Source: Eucalyptus grandis
Taxonomy: Eukaryota > Streptophyta > Magnoliopsida > Myrtales > Myrtaceae
Assembly (NCBI RefSeq): GCF_016545825.1
Contig: NC_052620.1
Coordinates: 8,928,001 to 8,992,000 of the forward strand
Reading direction: 5' to 3'
Length of the DNA: 64,000 bases
Translations under genes and position numbers: made by a program
The notes under the pieces: model-generated
Told to the model about the DNA's origin: nothing
What the model saw: only the letters and a program-made list of their open reading frames with translations
The model's database searches: none
Shown here: one piece after another, positions 50,669-61,072 of the stretch
Position numbering within the stretch: the first letter of the stretch is position 1
Layout: the number at the start of each line of letters is the position of its first letter

Positions 50669-51665
50669 GTGAGTTTAACTCACTAATCCCTGCTTAGTAA
50701 GTTAATGACGCTTAAGGGTTGTTTAGTTTAGACTAAGTATGTATTAGGTGGATAGTTAGAATAGATTAGCAATTTAATTAATTGTTATTGCATGTTAGGT
50801 GGTTAGAGTAATGTAATTAGAGCCAAGACAAGCTCTAGTATTTATCTAGAGTGGTTCGAAAACTTTCCAAGCCCATCTCGGCTTTTAATTATTTTTCATA
50901 ATTATTTAATTAATTATTTATTTTCTAGAAACTAGACCGGGATAGCTGGTCACTGGAATTTTATGCTGATTGCAGTGGTGTGATCCGTTTATTTAATTGA
51001 GTTCTAATTTGTGCAAATTTTGTGTGATTTGTATTTTAGGAATTTATTCTTAAATTTATTTATTTTCAATAATTAATTGAAAAATTACTGAGCGTCGGTC
51101 TACAGTGCCAAAAATCTATTTTGGGACTGCTGAAAATGATGGGATGTTCAAAAATGAAATTTTTTGTATTTTGGCTAAGGCCGACCGTGTATCCACACAC
51201 AAGTATTTTTGTCGAGTATGATAAAAGTTGAGAAATTGTTGATTGATTAGAATGGTATACTATATCAGCCTGCAAGCTTAATACCTTAGCTTAGAGTGAT
51301 AGTATGCCCTAAGATTCGCACAGCTTCAATGAGCAATTAAGATTTGCACAGCTTTGGTGAGCATTAAGTTTTGCACAGCTTTGGTGAGCATTGTTAGTAT
51401 ACTATATCAGCTCGATAGCTCAATAGGTCATCTTAGAGAGAGAGGGCAGTATAGCTTTTTTTCCTTTTAGCCTTTAAGGCAAGCTACTATCTATTTTTAA
51501 CTTAGAGTAAGTTGTCCGTAAGGTGGTCGGACTTTATAGATAGTATTGATTTGGTCGACCGAGAGAAGGTCGTGATGACATGTAATCGACCGAGTCAATT
51601 GATCGATAGTTCGATCTGATTGGTTGAAATGATTGAATGGTTATTCGAATTGTACTGACTTGCAG

Positions 51666-51683
51666 GAAGAGACTGAGACCAAG
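51666..51683 (+). other. Predicted 18-nt micro-exon in LTR (E9)
   Basis: GAAGAGACTGAGACCAAG lies between ACTTGCAG and GTAAGT, both strong plant splice signals. The same arrangement is at 15765-15781 (E2), 25130-25145 (E3) and, on the minus strand, 19885-19902 (E4), with weaker forms near 16485, 32590, 39045 and 47850. Its length varies from 16 to 18. Splicing is inferred, not shown. Confidence 0.55.
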
Positions 51684-51813
51684 GTAAGTCCTTTGACTCG
51701 TGATTGTGTTTAGGCAGCCTTAGGGCATATTTTCTTCCTAGTCAGATCTTAGGGGGTAGAACTCGCTAAGACGTCGTCTCACCCCATTGTGGGATAACAT
51801 TTCAAGTCCATAG

Positions 51814-52236
51814 ATGGCAGCTCATGAGTTTTTTGGATGGCCTAAGAAGGTTACAGAGTAGACATCTTATATTCCATTGCATAGGAGCCCTAGGGGCTGG
51901 ACCTATGAGTTGGTAAGGTCCATAGTCTGGGTTGATGTAGGTCTCACCCACAAGGTGGCCCACCGATACAGATCATGGTACCGCCAAGCTCAGGATGGCT
52001 ACAGAGAGGGTCCCACAACGGAGTCTGAGATACCTCTGTATGTTCTGGAGGTCGCTTTTGGGAAGGGTACTACAGATCGTCCTCAAGGCTTAGTCATAGA
52101 CGTGGTAGACCCAGCTCTTGAAGAACCAAAGTCCCCGGTTGAGTTTGCTAAAGGCTCCAGTTGGAGTGTGGAGGATGATGATGAGGAAGATGAGGACCCG
52201 CAATTGTTAAAACCCCCCTGTTTTGTAAACTTGTGA
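51814..52236 (+). pseudogene. LTR-embedded ORF, E9 copy (longest)
   Basis: ATGGCA lies 7 bases after an acceptor-like CATTTCAAG (ends 51806). The frame runs 141 codons to a TGA at 52236 with one TAG at 51859-51861; after it 119 codons are open. It has RGWTYELVRSIVWVDVGL, then VAHRYRSWY, REGP, SEIPLYVLEVAFGKG, DVVDPALEEPKSPVEF, and a strongly acidic run (EDDDEEDED). Copies in E8, E6, E5, E7 and E1 share the WVD and H-R-F/Y-x-A/S-W-F/Y core. No enzyme motif, signal peptide or membrane segment is visible. The family is unknown to me; the acidic tail might serve protein or chromatin binding (guess). Confidence 0.8.
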
Positions 52237-52461
52237 ATAGAGTGGTTTGTATTATATATATAAGTACGTTGTGGTGTTAGTTTTCAAAATTATGGCCTTA
52301 CTTTCCTATCCCATTTCCTATCCCATTGAATTGTTGTATGGGGATTATTTATTTGCTTCCGCATGTGCATTAAAATGAAAGGGTAGGCAATGCGCCCTGG
52401 GACGTCGCTATTAATCCACCGTAAAGGGATGGGCATGCACTCGGAGGATCGAGGCGTGACA

Positions 52462-53653
52462 GCTGGGGAAGAAATGATGGAGAAGATAGGTTAAGGGCGC
52501 AGCCAAGAAGAAGAAATGCTAAAGATGAAGATGGCAGTTGAAGCTAGGAAGCTACAAGGGCGTGACTGCTGGCGGTGGCGACTGAAGTGGGCTGCTGGTG
52601 TGGGTTGATGGTTGGTGATGCTACGCGGGCATGTGGTAGCGAAAGAGAGGAAATGGACGAGATGGAGTGGTCGGTTGCAACAAGAATAGAGGGGGAGATG
52701 GCGTGCGTGAGGGAGGAAATTGGAGCTGGCGTCAGAATGAAGAGGAAGAAATGAACGGCAGAGAGAGGAGGGAGGAATTGTGAGCATGAGAGAGGAAATT
52801 GGAGGGAGAGGGGGAAAAAGAAAGTCCATGAAACAACTAATAAGAAGCCTAGAGAAATATCTATGCACTCATGACTTTGGCCTCAAAGACTTCATGCCCA
52901 ACAAGTCAATTGGCCATCCAATGGCCATTTTCCTCTATTTCTTCACAAAATAAACCATTTTGGGGGCCAAATAATCCTTTTTCCCTCTTGATCCGAATTT
53001 TCATTTATTTTCTGATTTGTCCAAAATTCGATTTTTCCGAAAAATTCCGGATTCGACAAAAACTCGTCGAAAGATGAGACAGTGTCCTAAAAATGAATCA
53101 TGACATACTTAAACATCCGATTCCCAAAACCGAATTCAATTTTGTGGTTAAAATCGACCGAACGCGATTTTAGTACAACCTAACCTATCGGGTAGCTTTT
53201 CGGGATTTTTGCACATTTGTCCCATGATCGATAATTTTCAATCCACGTTTGTGCATCTCCGACTCGTAAATAATGTTCGGTTGTCACAAAAATCACGAGG
53301 TTTCAATTACATGTCCCGAGTATAATATCGATTAAAAATTGAGTTATTGCTGTTCGACGCGAATTTCGCAATCATGCGGAATCACCTGCAATTCGACTCA
53401 ATTCCCTCAAATCGACTTATATTCGTTTACTAATCGATTATAACAGTGTCATATTGACCCTTGCCGATTATTACAGTCGAGTGATCGATTTCCAGTCGAA
53501 TTCTCTAGTTTGCCGCATTTATTTCCCTTAACAGCTTCACTTAATAGATTAGTTAACTTGTGAGGGGCCAGCTCCGAGTAAAATGACCATAGGCGCGTCG
53601 ACGAAACAACTATTTCATATAATCGAAACGGGGTCAGATTTCGGGATGTCACA
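52462..53653 (-). mobile_element. E1 5' LTR, last piece
   Basis: It continues after E9 with the rest of the GC-rich leader (52462-52830) and the conserved LTR start, parallel to 18020-19133 and ending GGATGTCACA. The right edge of the whole E1 nest. Confidence 0.87.
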
Positions 53654-54240
53654 TTGTAAGTGCCAAAATTTAACACGGCTAGACACTTAAAGTGTCAAAA
53701 ATTTCAAATGATACACTTAAGTGTCAAAATTAGAGAAGAATGGAACATTTAAGTGCCAATGGCAAGAAATTTTGGCCAAACTGCTGACATAGCATTGTCT
53801 ATTGACTCCTTTTTACTGACGTGGCAACTGTTTTAAAAAAAATTATCCACATCGCAATTTTTTAAAAAACAAATTTCCATGTGACTTTTTAAGCCCCCAA
53901 AATTAATTTTTATATAAATATTTATTAAAATAAATTACAAAACTTAATTAAAAAAATGAAGAGGAAGCCACTACCTCCGCGAGGAATGTGGAGGCCCTCA
54001 TTAGATGCTACTACAACCTCTTTTTTTCAAAAACAATTTAGGTTTTTAATTTATTTTTAATAAATATTTTTGAAATGACATTATTTTGTATGTTCATTTT
54101 TGAGTAAGCATTCGACAAGCCAAACCACTATATTTTTAAAAACTAGCCACATCAGATTTTCAGCTACCATTGCCGGTGTTGGCACTTAAGTGTCCTACTT
54201 TTTTTTTAAAAAAAGTGGCACTTAAGTGTATCTTTTAGTT
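53654..54240. repeat. Palindrome-rich inverted-repeat element (MITE/foldback-like), interrupted by E10
   Basis: The palindrome CACTTAAGTG occurs with flanks at about 53715, 54182 and 54219, with variants at 53685 and 53747. The left part (CAAATGATACACTTAAGTGTC, near 53706) is inverted at the right (GGCACTTAAGTGTATCTTTTAG, 54217-54238). The centre is AT-rich with no coding frame. The left arm extends about 50 bases further than the right, which stops where the E10 LTR begins, so E10 probably inserted into it. Confidence 0.55.
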
Positions 54241-54550
54241 TGTTGACGCCTAAATTTCATTTTTTTAATTAATTAAGTTTTTTATTATTTATTTTTCCTT
54301 TTTGGATAACCAAACAAACAAAAACAAAAATAAAACAAAAAAGCAGCCCATTTTATCTCCCTCTCTTCCCCCGCATGGGCCCCTATGACCCATTTTCCTC
54401 CTCCTCCAGCCCGGCCCTCTTCGGTCATCTTCTTCCTTTGTCCGCCTCTGCAGCGCACGCGAAGAGGGCGCCACGCCGGATGAACGAACGAACGGCGAAG
54501 CGCGTGTGGGATCAGCAGTCGAAGCTCCGTCGACCGATCACCCCCTCGCC

Positions 54551-54558
54551 TATAAATA
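54551..54558 (+). promoter_or_regulatory. TATA box of E10 LTR
   Basis: TATAAATA in a GC-rich context, about 310 bases into the LTR, followed after roughly 30 bases by CGGAAAACACACACAGAGG, a plausible start zone. Confidence 0.65.
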
Positions 54559-54756
54559 GGCCCTCCACCTTCGTCGGAAAACACACACAGAGGAGAGAGA
54601 GAGGCCGGCAAGCTCCGAGAGATCCCCTAAGAGACTTCGGGGAACTCAAAGAGTGAGCAAGGGTGAAGCGATCGGGTCGCGAGCTCAACGACCTCCCTCT
54701 GAGAGACTTTGGGAGAGGCCGGCAGCGTGCGAACCTAGATCTACGAGAAGGAGAGG

Positions 54757-54758
<2 letters not shown>

Positions 54759-54799
<41 letters not shown>
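54759..54799. repeat. (GA)n microsatellite in E10 LTR leader
   Basis: About 20 AG dinucleotides in the predicted R/U5 part of the LTR. It creates long Arg/Glu or Ser/Leu frames that are not genes. Confidence 0.95.
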
Positions 54800-54803
<4 letters not shown>

Positions 54804-56040
54804 AAAGGGGAAGGGGTGTCGCGCACCTCCGCCGTCGTCGCCGTCTCCGCCGCCGCCGTCCGCCACCACGACACGGTAATAAGGGTCGCCGTCATCACCG
54901 TCGCCCTTTGTCTCCATCGTCACCACCTCCACCATCGCAAGTCGCCGCCGCCATTGCCCCGGCCGACACTTCGTTCCCCCTGGCGTTGCGAATCAAGAAC
55001 CCTAGGGTTCCCGATTTTCGGGTTGTGGTCCCGAGTCGTTGGGTCGACCCGGGCCAAGAATCGAGTAGGGTTTTGCACGTTTTAGGGTGGCCGGAAATCG
55101 GGTCGTGGGGTCGGATCCGGTCGGGTAGGGTTCCTCGCAGAACCGGGTCATCGCAGAATTCGGCCCGGATCCGAGTGGGGTTTTTCCGGGTCGTCGGGTC
55201 GGGCCGGATCACTCCTAAAACGACGGGCCATCGGGCCGTTTTAATAAATAATAAAAAGAAAAGAAAAAGAAAAAAAAACGAGTCGGGCCCGCTACACGTT
55301 TGGTCATCGACCCGGTCGGACCCAACCCGCGGACCCGACCCAGTCGGTTTTTATTATTTAAAATAATGTTTTAATAAATAAAAATAAATAAATAAATTTC
55401 AAAAATCAAAAAATTGAATAAAAAATCATTTATTTTCGAAAAATATTAAAAATAGTAAAAATATTTCATTTTCCAAAAAAATCAAGAAAAGATGAAAAAT
55501 AATTTATTTTCCAAAAAATTTCTTTTTCGAAATAAAAAATAAAAATATTTCATATTTTCCAAAAATGCCAAAATTCATGAAAAAAACCAAAAGACTTGTA
55601 TTTTCTAAAAATATCCAAGAATCAAAAAATCCCTTTTATGTAAAAAAAAAAAATGAGAAAAAGACCAAAAGAATGTTTTTTCATCCCCAAGTGAATGGAA
55701 AATCCCTTAAAAATCTAAAAAGCCTTAAGGTTTAAACAAGATTAGGTACCGAAAGGGCATTAGTGATTAACTAGTGTAATCAAGTCCCCGATCCTAATTT
55801 CTCTTGTTGCGCAGAGCGAGTATTTCTCCCAATACTTCGCTTGGGTTTCTAATCGACCTATCCTAAATCGATTAGTGGCGACTCCTTTTTAAAATTAACT
55901 CAGAAATTAAAAACTTGAACCATTAAGTCGTGAATTGGTGGACTTGGGAGAGTCCGGGCATAACTAAATTTAACCGAGCCATTAGCCTCTGCAAGGCGCC
56001 CGCCCTTGATCGAGCGCCGAAAAAAAAAGAGGTCACGACA

Positions 56041-56062
56041 GTTTGGCAACTTCGCTGGGGAC
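56041..56062 (+). promoter_or_regulatory. Primer-binding-site-like sequence (E10)
   Basis: TTTGGCAACTTCGCTGGGGAC directly follows the LTR end GGTCACGACA. It resembles the TTGGCGACTCTGCTGGGGAC-type sites found after Ogre-like LTRs, with two or three changes. Which tRNA it matches was not checked. Confidence 0.6.
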
Positions 56063-56561
56063 TTTGAGGACTTAGGCCATTTTATCTTTGTTTAAAAGCT
56101 TTGCTGACTTGGGTCTTTTTCTTTTGTGCAAGTTAATAGCTTAGAGTTTTTTTATATATATAAAATGTTTTGCGATTATAAACTGCTATGCATCCTTAAA
56201 TGTTTTAGCACTACACATGGCACACACAACCCGGCCGCCGGACTTGGGCCGCCATAGGATATTTAGGATTGTGTTAAGAAAGATACGGCCTCGAACGCGA
56301 GACTGCGATGTAGAGATTGCTTTCTTTTCCCCAAATTTCTTTAGCCGAGATTAAGAGGGTATGCTGCTAACGTGAGATTGCGATAGGCGGATACCTTTTT
56401 AATTTCAACAAGCCTTCTCAGTTAGAAATCGAGCCACACATCCCATATGCATGTCTTTGTGCTTGCCATTTTCTTTAAAAGCAAAGTAATTTCTTTTACT
56501 CAGTCCTTTTATTGGCCCATGGCAATTTAGGGTAAGCTTTTCAAGTCCGAGTTTATTTGCG

Positions 56562-57861
56562 ATGGGAGAAGATGATATCCAGTTAATTCTCGCTCCCAAA
56601 GCAGAGCTCTTCAGATGGTGGGGTCAATTGGACCAGTTTGCCCAAGAGCGCGTGAAAGCCAAAGTCGGTCATCTCCTATCATTGTTCCAAATCTCTGTTC
56701 ATCCTGAAGTCCCGCAGGCCATGGCACATTTCTAGTGCTCGAGGACATCCACTTTTATGTTCGGTGGGTTCGAGCTAACCCCATCTCTAGAGGAATATAG
56801 TATCATCACTGGAAAGTCTCTTGAGAATCGGCTTGTTAAGCCACCAACAAGCATTGATCCGTTGCGTGGGTTAGCACGGCTTTTAAGAACTAAAGTCCAT
56901 ATTGTGAGACAAACTCTTGAAAACAACCATAACACCTGCCCACTAGCATTTTTGATTGCCTATTTTGAAATCAACCCATGACCCAAAAAGTGAAATTTTC
57001 CTTCTAGCATTTTTCGAGTTCATCATTTTTCCCCATCAAAGAAACGCCATAAGTCCCTCAATGGCATGGGTGGTTGATAAGGTTTCGAGAGGACAAAATT
57101 GCGTCAACATGATTTTAGCTAAAACGTTTTTGTCTCTTAATCATTTTAAAGAAAACACGAAAAAAATCATGTGAGCCTCCTCAGAAATTTTGCAGGTTTG
57201 GTTCTTTTCTCACCTAAGCGAATTTCGATGCCTCATGCAATCATCCGAAAATGATTTCGAAAATCCATTACAAAAGTTTGTGATCCTAGAACTGTATATT
57301 CCCAACGAAAGCTATTTTAACTGGATAAATTTCTTAAGAGACCCCACTCCTGAGACATTCCAATGGTGTGCTGGTTGGTTTCATGAAAAGAGAGCTCGCT
57401 TTGCTTACAGACGAGGCCATCCAATTCCATTGCTCGGCCTCACCAGCGGCACTCCCTATTACCCATATAGGGTGGCTCAACTGTATGGAGCCCTTCTAAA
57501 AATCCCGCCGCTTTCCAGGAGGAAAATACATCCACTCCGTTTTACCCACCCAAGTCGTGACTACGCATTCGAGATTGCCATTGTCGAGGAGACATGGAGC
57601 AAGTGCCATCGCAAAAGAATCATGGTACCTGAAGGGCTTGAGGGAGAAGAAAAAGCCCACCACGCATCTACATCCTACATCCACAACCATCGTATTCTGA
57701 CAAAACTGAAGCCATCGGTCCCTCACCCAATTAGCGAGATTAGCCAGCACGAGCAAGCAGAGCTTATGCAAAGGGATTTAGGAATAGACTGGATACACAC
57801 CTCAGAGCCGGTCCAAGAAAGCAAGCATCTATGCAAGAGCAAGGCTCCCTGTCACATATAG
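56562..57861 (+). pseudogene. DUF7745-type ORF1 of E10
   Basis: From the ATG at 56562: KAKVGHLLSLFQISVHPEV, QAMAHF, a TAG at 56733-56735 (usually Trp), then STFMFGGFELTPSLEEYSIITG, an RLLRTKVHIV region, CPLAFLIAYF, a one-base frameshift near 56970, LAFFEFIIFPHQ, AWVVDKVSRG, a TGA at 57172-57174, and a 223-codon end (FNWINFLRDPTPETFQWCAGWFHEKR, TPYYPYRVAQLYGALLKIPP). The FGGFELTPSLEEY and PYRVAQLYG motifs recall the DUF7745 protein encoded ahead of gag in Ogre-like elements. Its job is unknown. Only three lesions in about 430 codons. Confidence 0.75.
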
Positions 57862-58098
57862 ATTGGCAATCATGTGCCCCTTAGTGTTAATATTGTGAAA
57901 GTTTTGTCTCATTGTTTAGGGACTTTTGTTTAATATCTAGTATTTCATTCTGTCATTTCAATTTCAAGTTTTAAATATCAGAAGTCTGCGGTCTATAAAA
58001 TCCTCTTTTGATAAATAAAAAAGCAGTTAGACCATTGCCATGGGTCAATCTTTGTTTACTTTCATACTCATTCATTGTTTTCGCAACGACAGGTAATT

Positions 58099-58569
58099 AT
58101 GAATAGCCAGCCACCAATCGCCCGTGAATGGCCTCATGCAATAGGGCCTGATCAGAATGATGTACAAAATTGCCTCATTAACATTGAAGACGGCGTAGGA
58201 CAAATGTCCATTGTCCTTTGACAACTCTCAAAGCAAATGGAATCCACTCAAGTCAAACCCAACTCCGTAGCTACTTTAAGCACCGTCATGACACCCGCGA
58301 ATTTGCTAGAGAATAACCAACACCATAGACAGTTTGAAAAGATCATGAAAATGTTAAACCATATGCAAAGGCAGAATCCCATGGACCTGTCCAATTACGC
58401 CGGCATTGTGATCCCTGAAGAACTCAAAGCACCTGAATGTGAAAGGTATGCTGATACCTCCTGCCCAGAGACCTACTTACAGGCCTACCTGGTCCAAAGG
58501 ATGATTCAATCGTACCAATCAAGCTTGATTGGCCCCGCCTTACGATGGTACATTATCAGAAAAGATTAG
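58099..58569 (+). pseudogene. gag: E10 gag N-terminal remnant
   Basis: ATG at 58099, a TGA at about 58219, then an open frame to 58569: QFEKIMKMLNHMQRQNPMDLSNY, VIPEELKAPECERYADTSCPETYLQAYL, MIQSYQSSLIGPALRWY. The P-E-F/C-E-K/R-Y-D/A-G/D-T-SCP and L-GPALRWY patterns are those of Ogre/Tat gag. Roughly 30 residues between YLQAYL and MIQSYQ are deleted, and the frame stops soon after RWY. Confidence 0.75.
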
Positions 58570-59425
58570 TCCCATTAAGACTTAGGGGGAACTAATTCAT
58601 GTTTTTCACCAAGAATATAATATTGACATCAGCCCTCACATCACCTTGCCCTACGAAGAACCGATGGTTGCGGAGCACGAGGAGCCGTTAGTCGCTGAGA
58701 TAGGAGAAGAAGATGTCAATGAAGCCTCGCATGATAAATGGGTGACTGAGCAATGTCCTATTGCTGAAAAGTTTCCCACTGGGAAAGGCAAGGAGCCTGT
58801 GTACGAGGTCAAAGACACATAGCCTGTGCAAGACCGGGGCACGATAGGATAGCTCCCCAAGCTTATTGCAAGAGCTAGGGTTCAAAGAATACCGACCCCT
58901 ATCAACCTAGAGAGGGAAGCAAAGAGTGAAGCTCCACTATCTCTCACTCCCCTTGATAGAATCGAACTGGCGAAACGAAGGGCCTTACTCAAAAGGTCCG
59001 GACCAGGAGCCAAGAAAAGAAAGCCTAAACAAATCAATTCAACATCTACCACTGATTATAGGCGAAATTTGATAGCTGATGAGCCGCCACACCAAAACTT
59101 TGAGCATTCCCTGGAATACAACCCTGAAGGCTACCATCCCCTAGAGTACAACCCTAAAGACTTCCAGTCCCTAGGATACAATCCCAAGGACTACCAGTGT
59201 TATACAGATGAAATCGACCATTCATCGTATAACTGCTTTTTACCCACACACAAGGTCGAAAGCGTGTCAGAAGAGGGAACATTCATCCTTATCTGCTATG
59301 ATCACAATGAACTACTAAGCTTGTCACTTGACCATGAAGATAGCTTAAATGCCTCATTCTCGTTTGGTGATTTTGACCCGGAAGAAAGCAATGGGATAAT
59401 CTCGGTAGAGTCCAGTTTCCATTAA
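58570..59425 (+). pseudogene. E10 gag/protease linker region with decapeptide repeats
   Basis: One frame from about 58650 to 59425 with two stops (near 58818 and 58849). It starts acidic (EEPMVAEHEEPLVAEIGEED), passes through VQRIPTPINLEREAKSEAP and a basic patch (AKKRKPKQ), and contains three tandem units LEYNPEGYHP, LEYNPKDFQS, LGYNPKDYQC (about 59110-59205), then an acidic end (FGDFDPEES). It sits where Ogre elements have the region between gag and protease, but no protease active-site DTG/DSG is visible. Confidence 0.55.
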
Positions 59426-61072
59426 ACAGAAAAATTCACCACTACAACGAATATGCAATGGGAAAACCAGTGGCCTAACCGAAGCATGCACAACATGTCT
59501 CGCTCCTGTCCAACTCTCTCCTAAACCGAAGGAATATCTTGTTGCACGACGTGCCCAAACAACTAGACGTTCTGGTTTCCAACTTCGACGAGCCCAGAAG
59601 CATAAGGAAGAAATTTCTTCTCTTCCTTTGAATTGATTACAATCAACAGGGAGAAAATCCAACAGTCAAGGCGATCTATAGCCCCCGCTCCAGACAATGA
59701 CTCTAGAGTCTGGAAGCTTCACTCCATGTTCCAGACACGTATTCTTTCAAAAAATAATTGCCATCAGAAAACTGGAGTTTTTTTATTGTCCATCTCAGAT
59801 TCCATAGAAGGTTGAGGTGCGTGACTTTTTGCTCAATGCAGCTATAGTCAAAGACAGAAGGAGAAATTCCATAGAAGGAGGCGTTGAAGATGAATCAACG
59901 ACCATCAATCATACATACATGGTCACAAATGAGAAAGGCCAATTGAAGGAAACGTTGAACTGTGCCGAGATAAGGAGGCCATCATTGACATTCAAATATC
60001 CCTAGGAGTCATCAAATATAAACTTTGGGGAAGAGTAATTTGGTATCGTTTCCAATACTCCCAGTGTTTGAACTCACTTTTGACATATTTTCTCCTATTG
60101 ACAGGAAGCATAGGATTCGATAAATAAGCTTAATGGTTAATTTGGACAAATCAAATGACCCATATCAATTTACCTGACTTGGTATGAAAGGACGTGTCGT
60201 CCAGAATGCGGTTCGGTTAATGAAAAAAGAAACGCCCTAAGGACACCACCAGCGCCTTAGCCTAAATGGAGAATAATTGACCTAACTAAGCAAGAGACAT
60301 AGGACTTCGTGTCCCCCTCTCACTTCAGGTTCACCCAATCATCTACAAACCAGTGAAGGGTAATGTTGTATCGCTTCCAAGTTGTTCGACTCTTGAAAGA
60401 GCTTCTGACTAACATGATCCCTTTTATTTGTTGCAGGATCACTTGGCCGTAAAAAATGCGGATAATAAATCAAGGAAAGACATGCCAAACTCTTATAGGC
60501 TCTTCTAAGCGAGATGTCGTCCTGAGTAACCACCAAAGCAAATGACAGAAAATCTTCAAGCCTCAACTCACATTTGATTTTGGCAACACTAATTGATCTA
60601 CTTGTACATCTTCTCTTCTGCAGAGGCAAAAACAGAGATGCCTGATCAAATTCCCAATCCTTGGCCGATCCTTCTTGTGTCATATCCCTAATCAATAGGG
60701 ACAACCATCGACACCCATTTGCGAATAACCCTTTTTGATGTTCAAAATTTAACATATTTGGAAACACCATTATGTTAGCCCCTAAAGTTGTCAATAGGGT
60801 CTTTTTCGAGTCAAAACCATTCTTTTTTTTTTTTTTTAGAGTACAAACTCCATCACATTTAAAATGCTGCACACATTTTCCAAATGTATTTTGCATGATA
60901 ATTTTGTCTATCTAAATCACTTATTCTACAAGGATTATTAGAATAGACAACTAAGTAAAGAATACAAGATTAATTGAGAATGTTGGATGAGGTGCGTTAG
61001 AATGATGAAAATCAAGCCATGTCCTACACACAGTCCCCCCCATCTATACACTTGTGAGATGAGCGCAGAAGA
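59426..61072. other. E10 interior without recognisable gene
   Basis: No RT, RNase H or integrase motif in either strand. A 185-codon minus-strand frame (60339-60896) has no recognisable domain; it includes a Lys run made by a poly-T tract near 60830. Acceptor-like pyrimidine-AG sites occur on the plus strand near 60103, 60437 and 60622. A poly-T tract is at 60823-60837. Confidence 0.5.

Larger units (their letters stand above)
49221..52461 (+). mobile_element. E9: single LTR, plus strand, inserted in E1 5' LTR
   Basis: 3,241 bp from TGTGACATCCC to CGAGGCGTGACA with the perfect duplication gctgg (49216-49220, 52462-52466). It is the best plus-strand example of the LTR layout: AT-rich start (49221-50100), GC-rich leader (about 50110-50668), GTGAGT donor (50669), AT-rich intron (50669-51665), micro-exon (51666-51683), short intron (51684-51806), and terminal exon with ORF (51814-52236) followed by AT-rich sequence with TATATATA. 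Solo LTR. Confidence 0.93.
6342..53653 (-). mobile_element. E1: outermost Ty3/gypsy chromovirus-like element, minus strand, heavily nested
   Basis: The 3' LTR lies left (pieces 6342-6811, 16232-19133, 25614-25687), the interior is 25688-36238, and the 5' LTR lies right (pieces 36239-36454, about 47742-49220, 52462-53653). The two LTRs match closely at both ends: the first 200 bases at 6342 and 36239, and the last 70 before 25687 and 53653. The interior has a polypurine tract next to the 3' LTR, gag, RT, RNase H, integrase with a chromodomain-like tail, and a TGGTATCAGAGC primer site next to the 5' LTR. Long LTRs plus the chromodomain-like tail suggest the Tekay/Del clade (inference). Flanking pentamers cggta (6337-6341) and ttgta (53654-53658) match in three of five positions and may be a decayed target duplication. 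At least seven later insertions interrupt it. Confidence 0.85.
54241..56040 (+). repeat. E10 5' LTR, 1.8 kb
   Basis: TG...CA ends with short imperfect inverted termini. A TATA box is at 54551. A GC-rich transcribed part (54600-55350) follows, and then a very AT-rich stretch (55350-55700) with many AATAAA-type signals. Preceding bases are tagtt (54236-54240). Open frames across the GC-rich part (for example 54663-55085, 54908-55366) are driven by the GA repeat and biased composition and lack motifs. Confidence 0.75.

Noticed and set aside
54512..55366. Several overlapping frames of 64-152 aa in the E10 LTR.
   Set aside because: They arise from the GA repeat and high GC on both strands, overlap in opposite directions, and have no domain.
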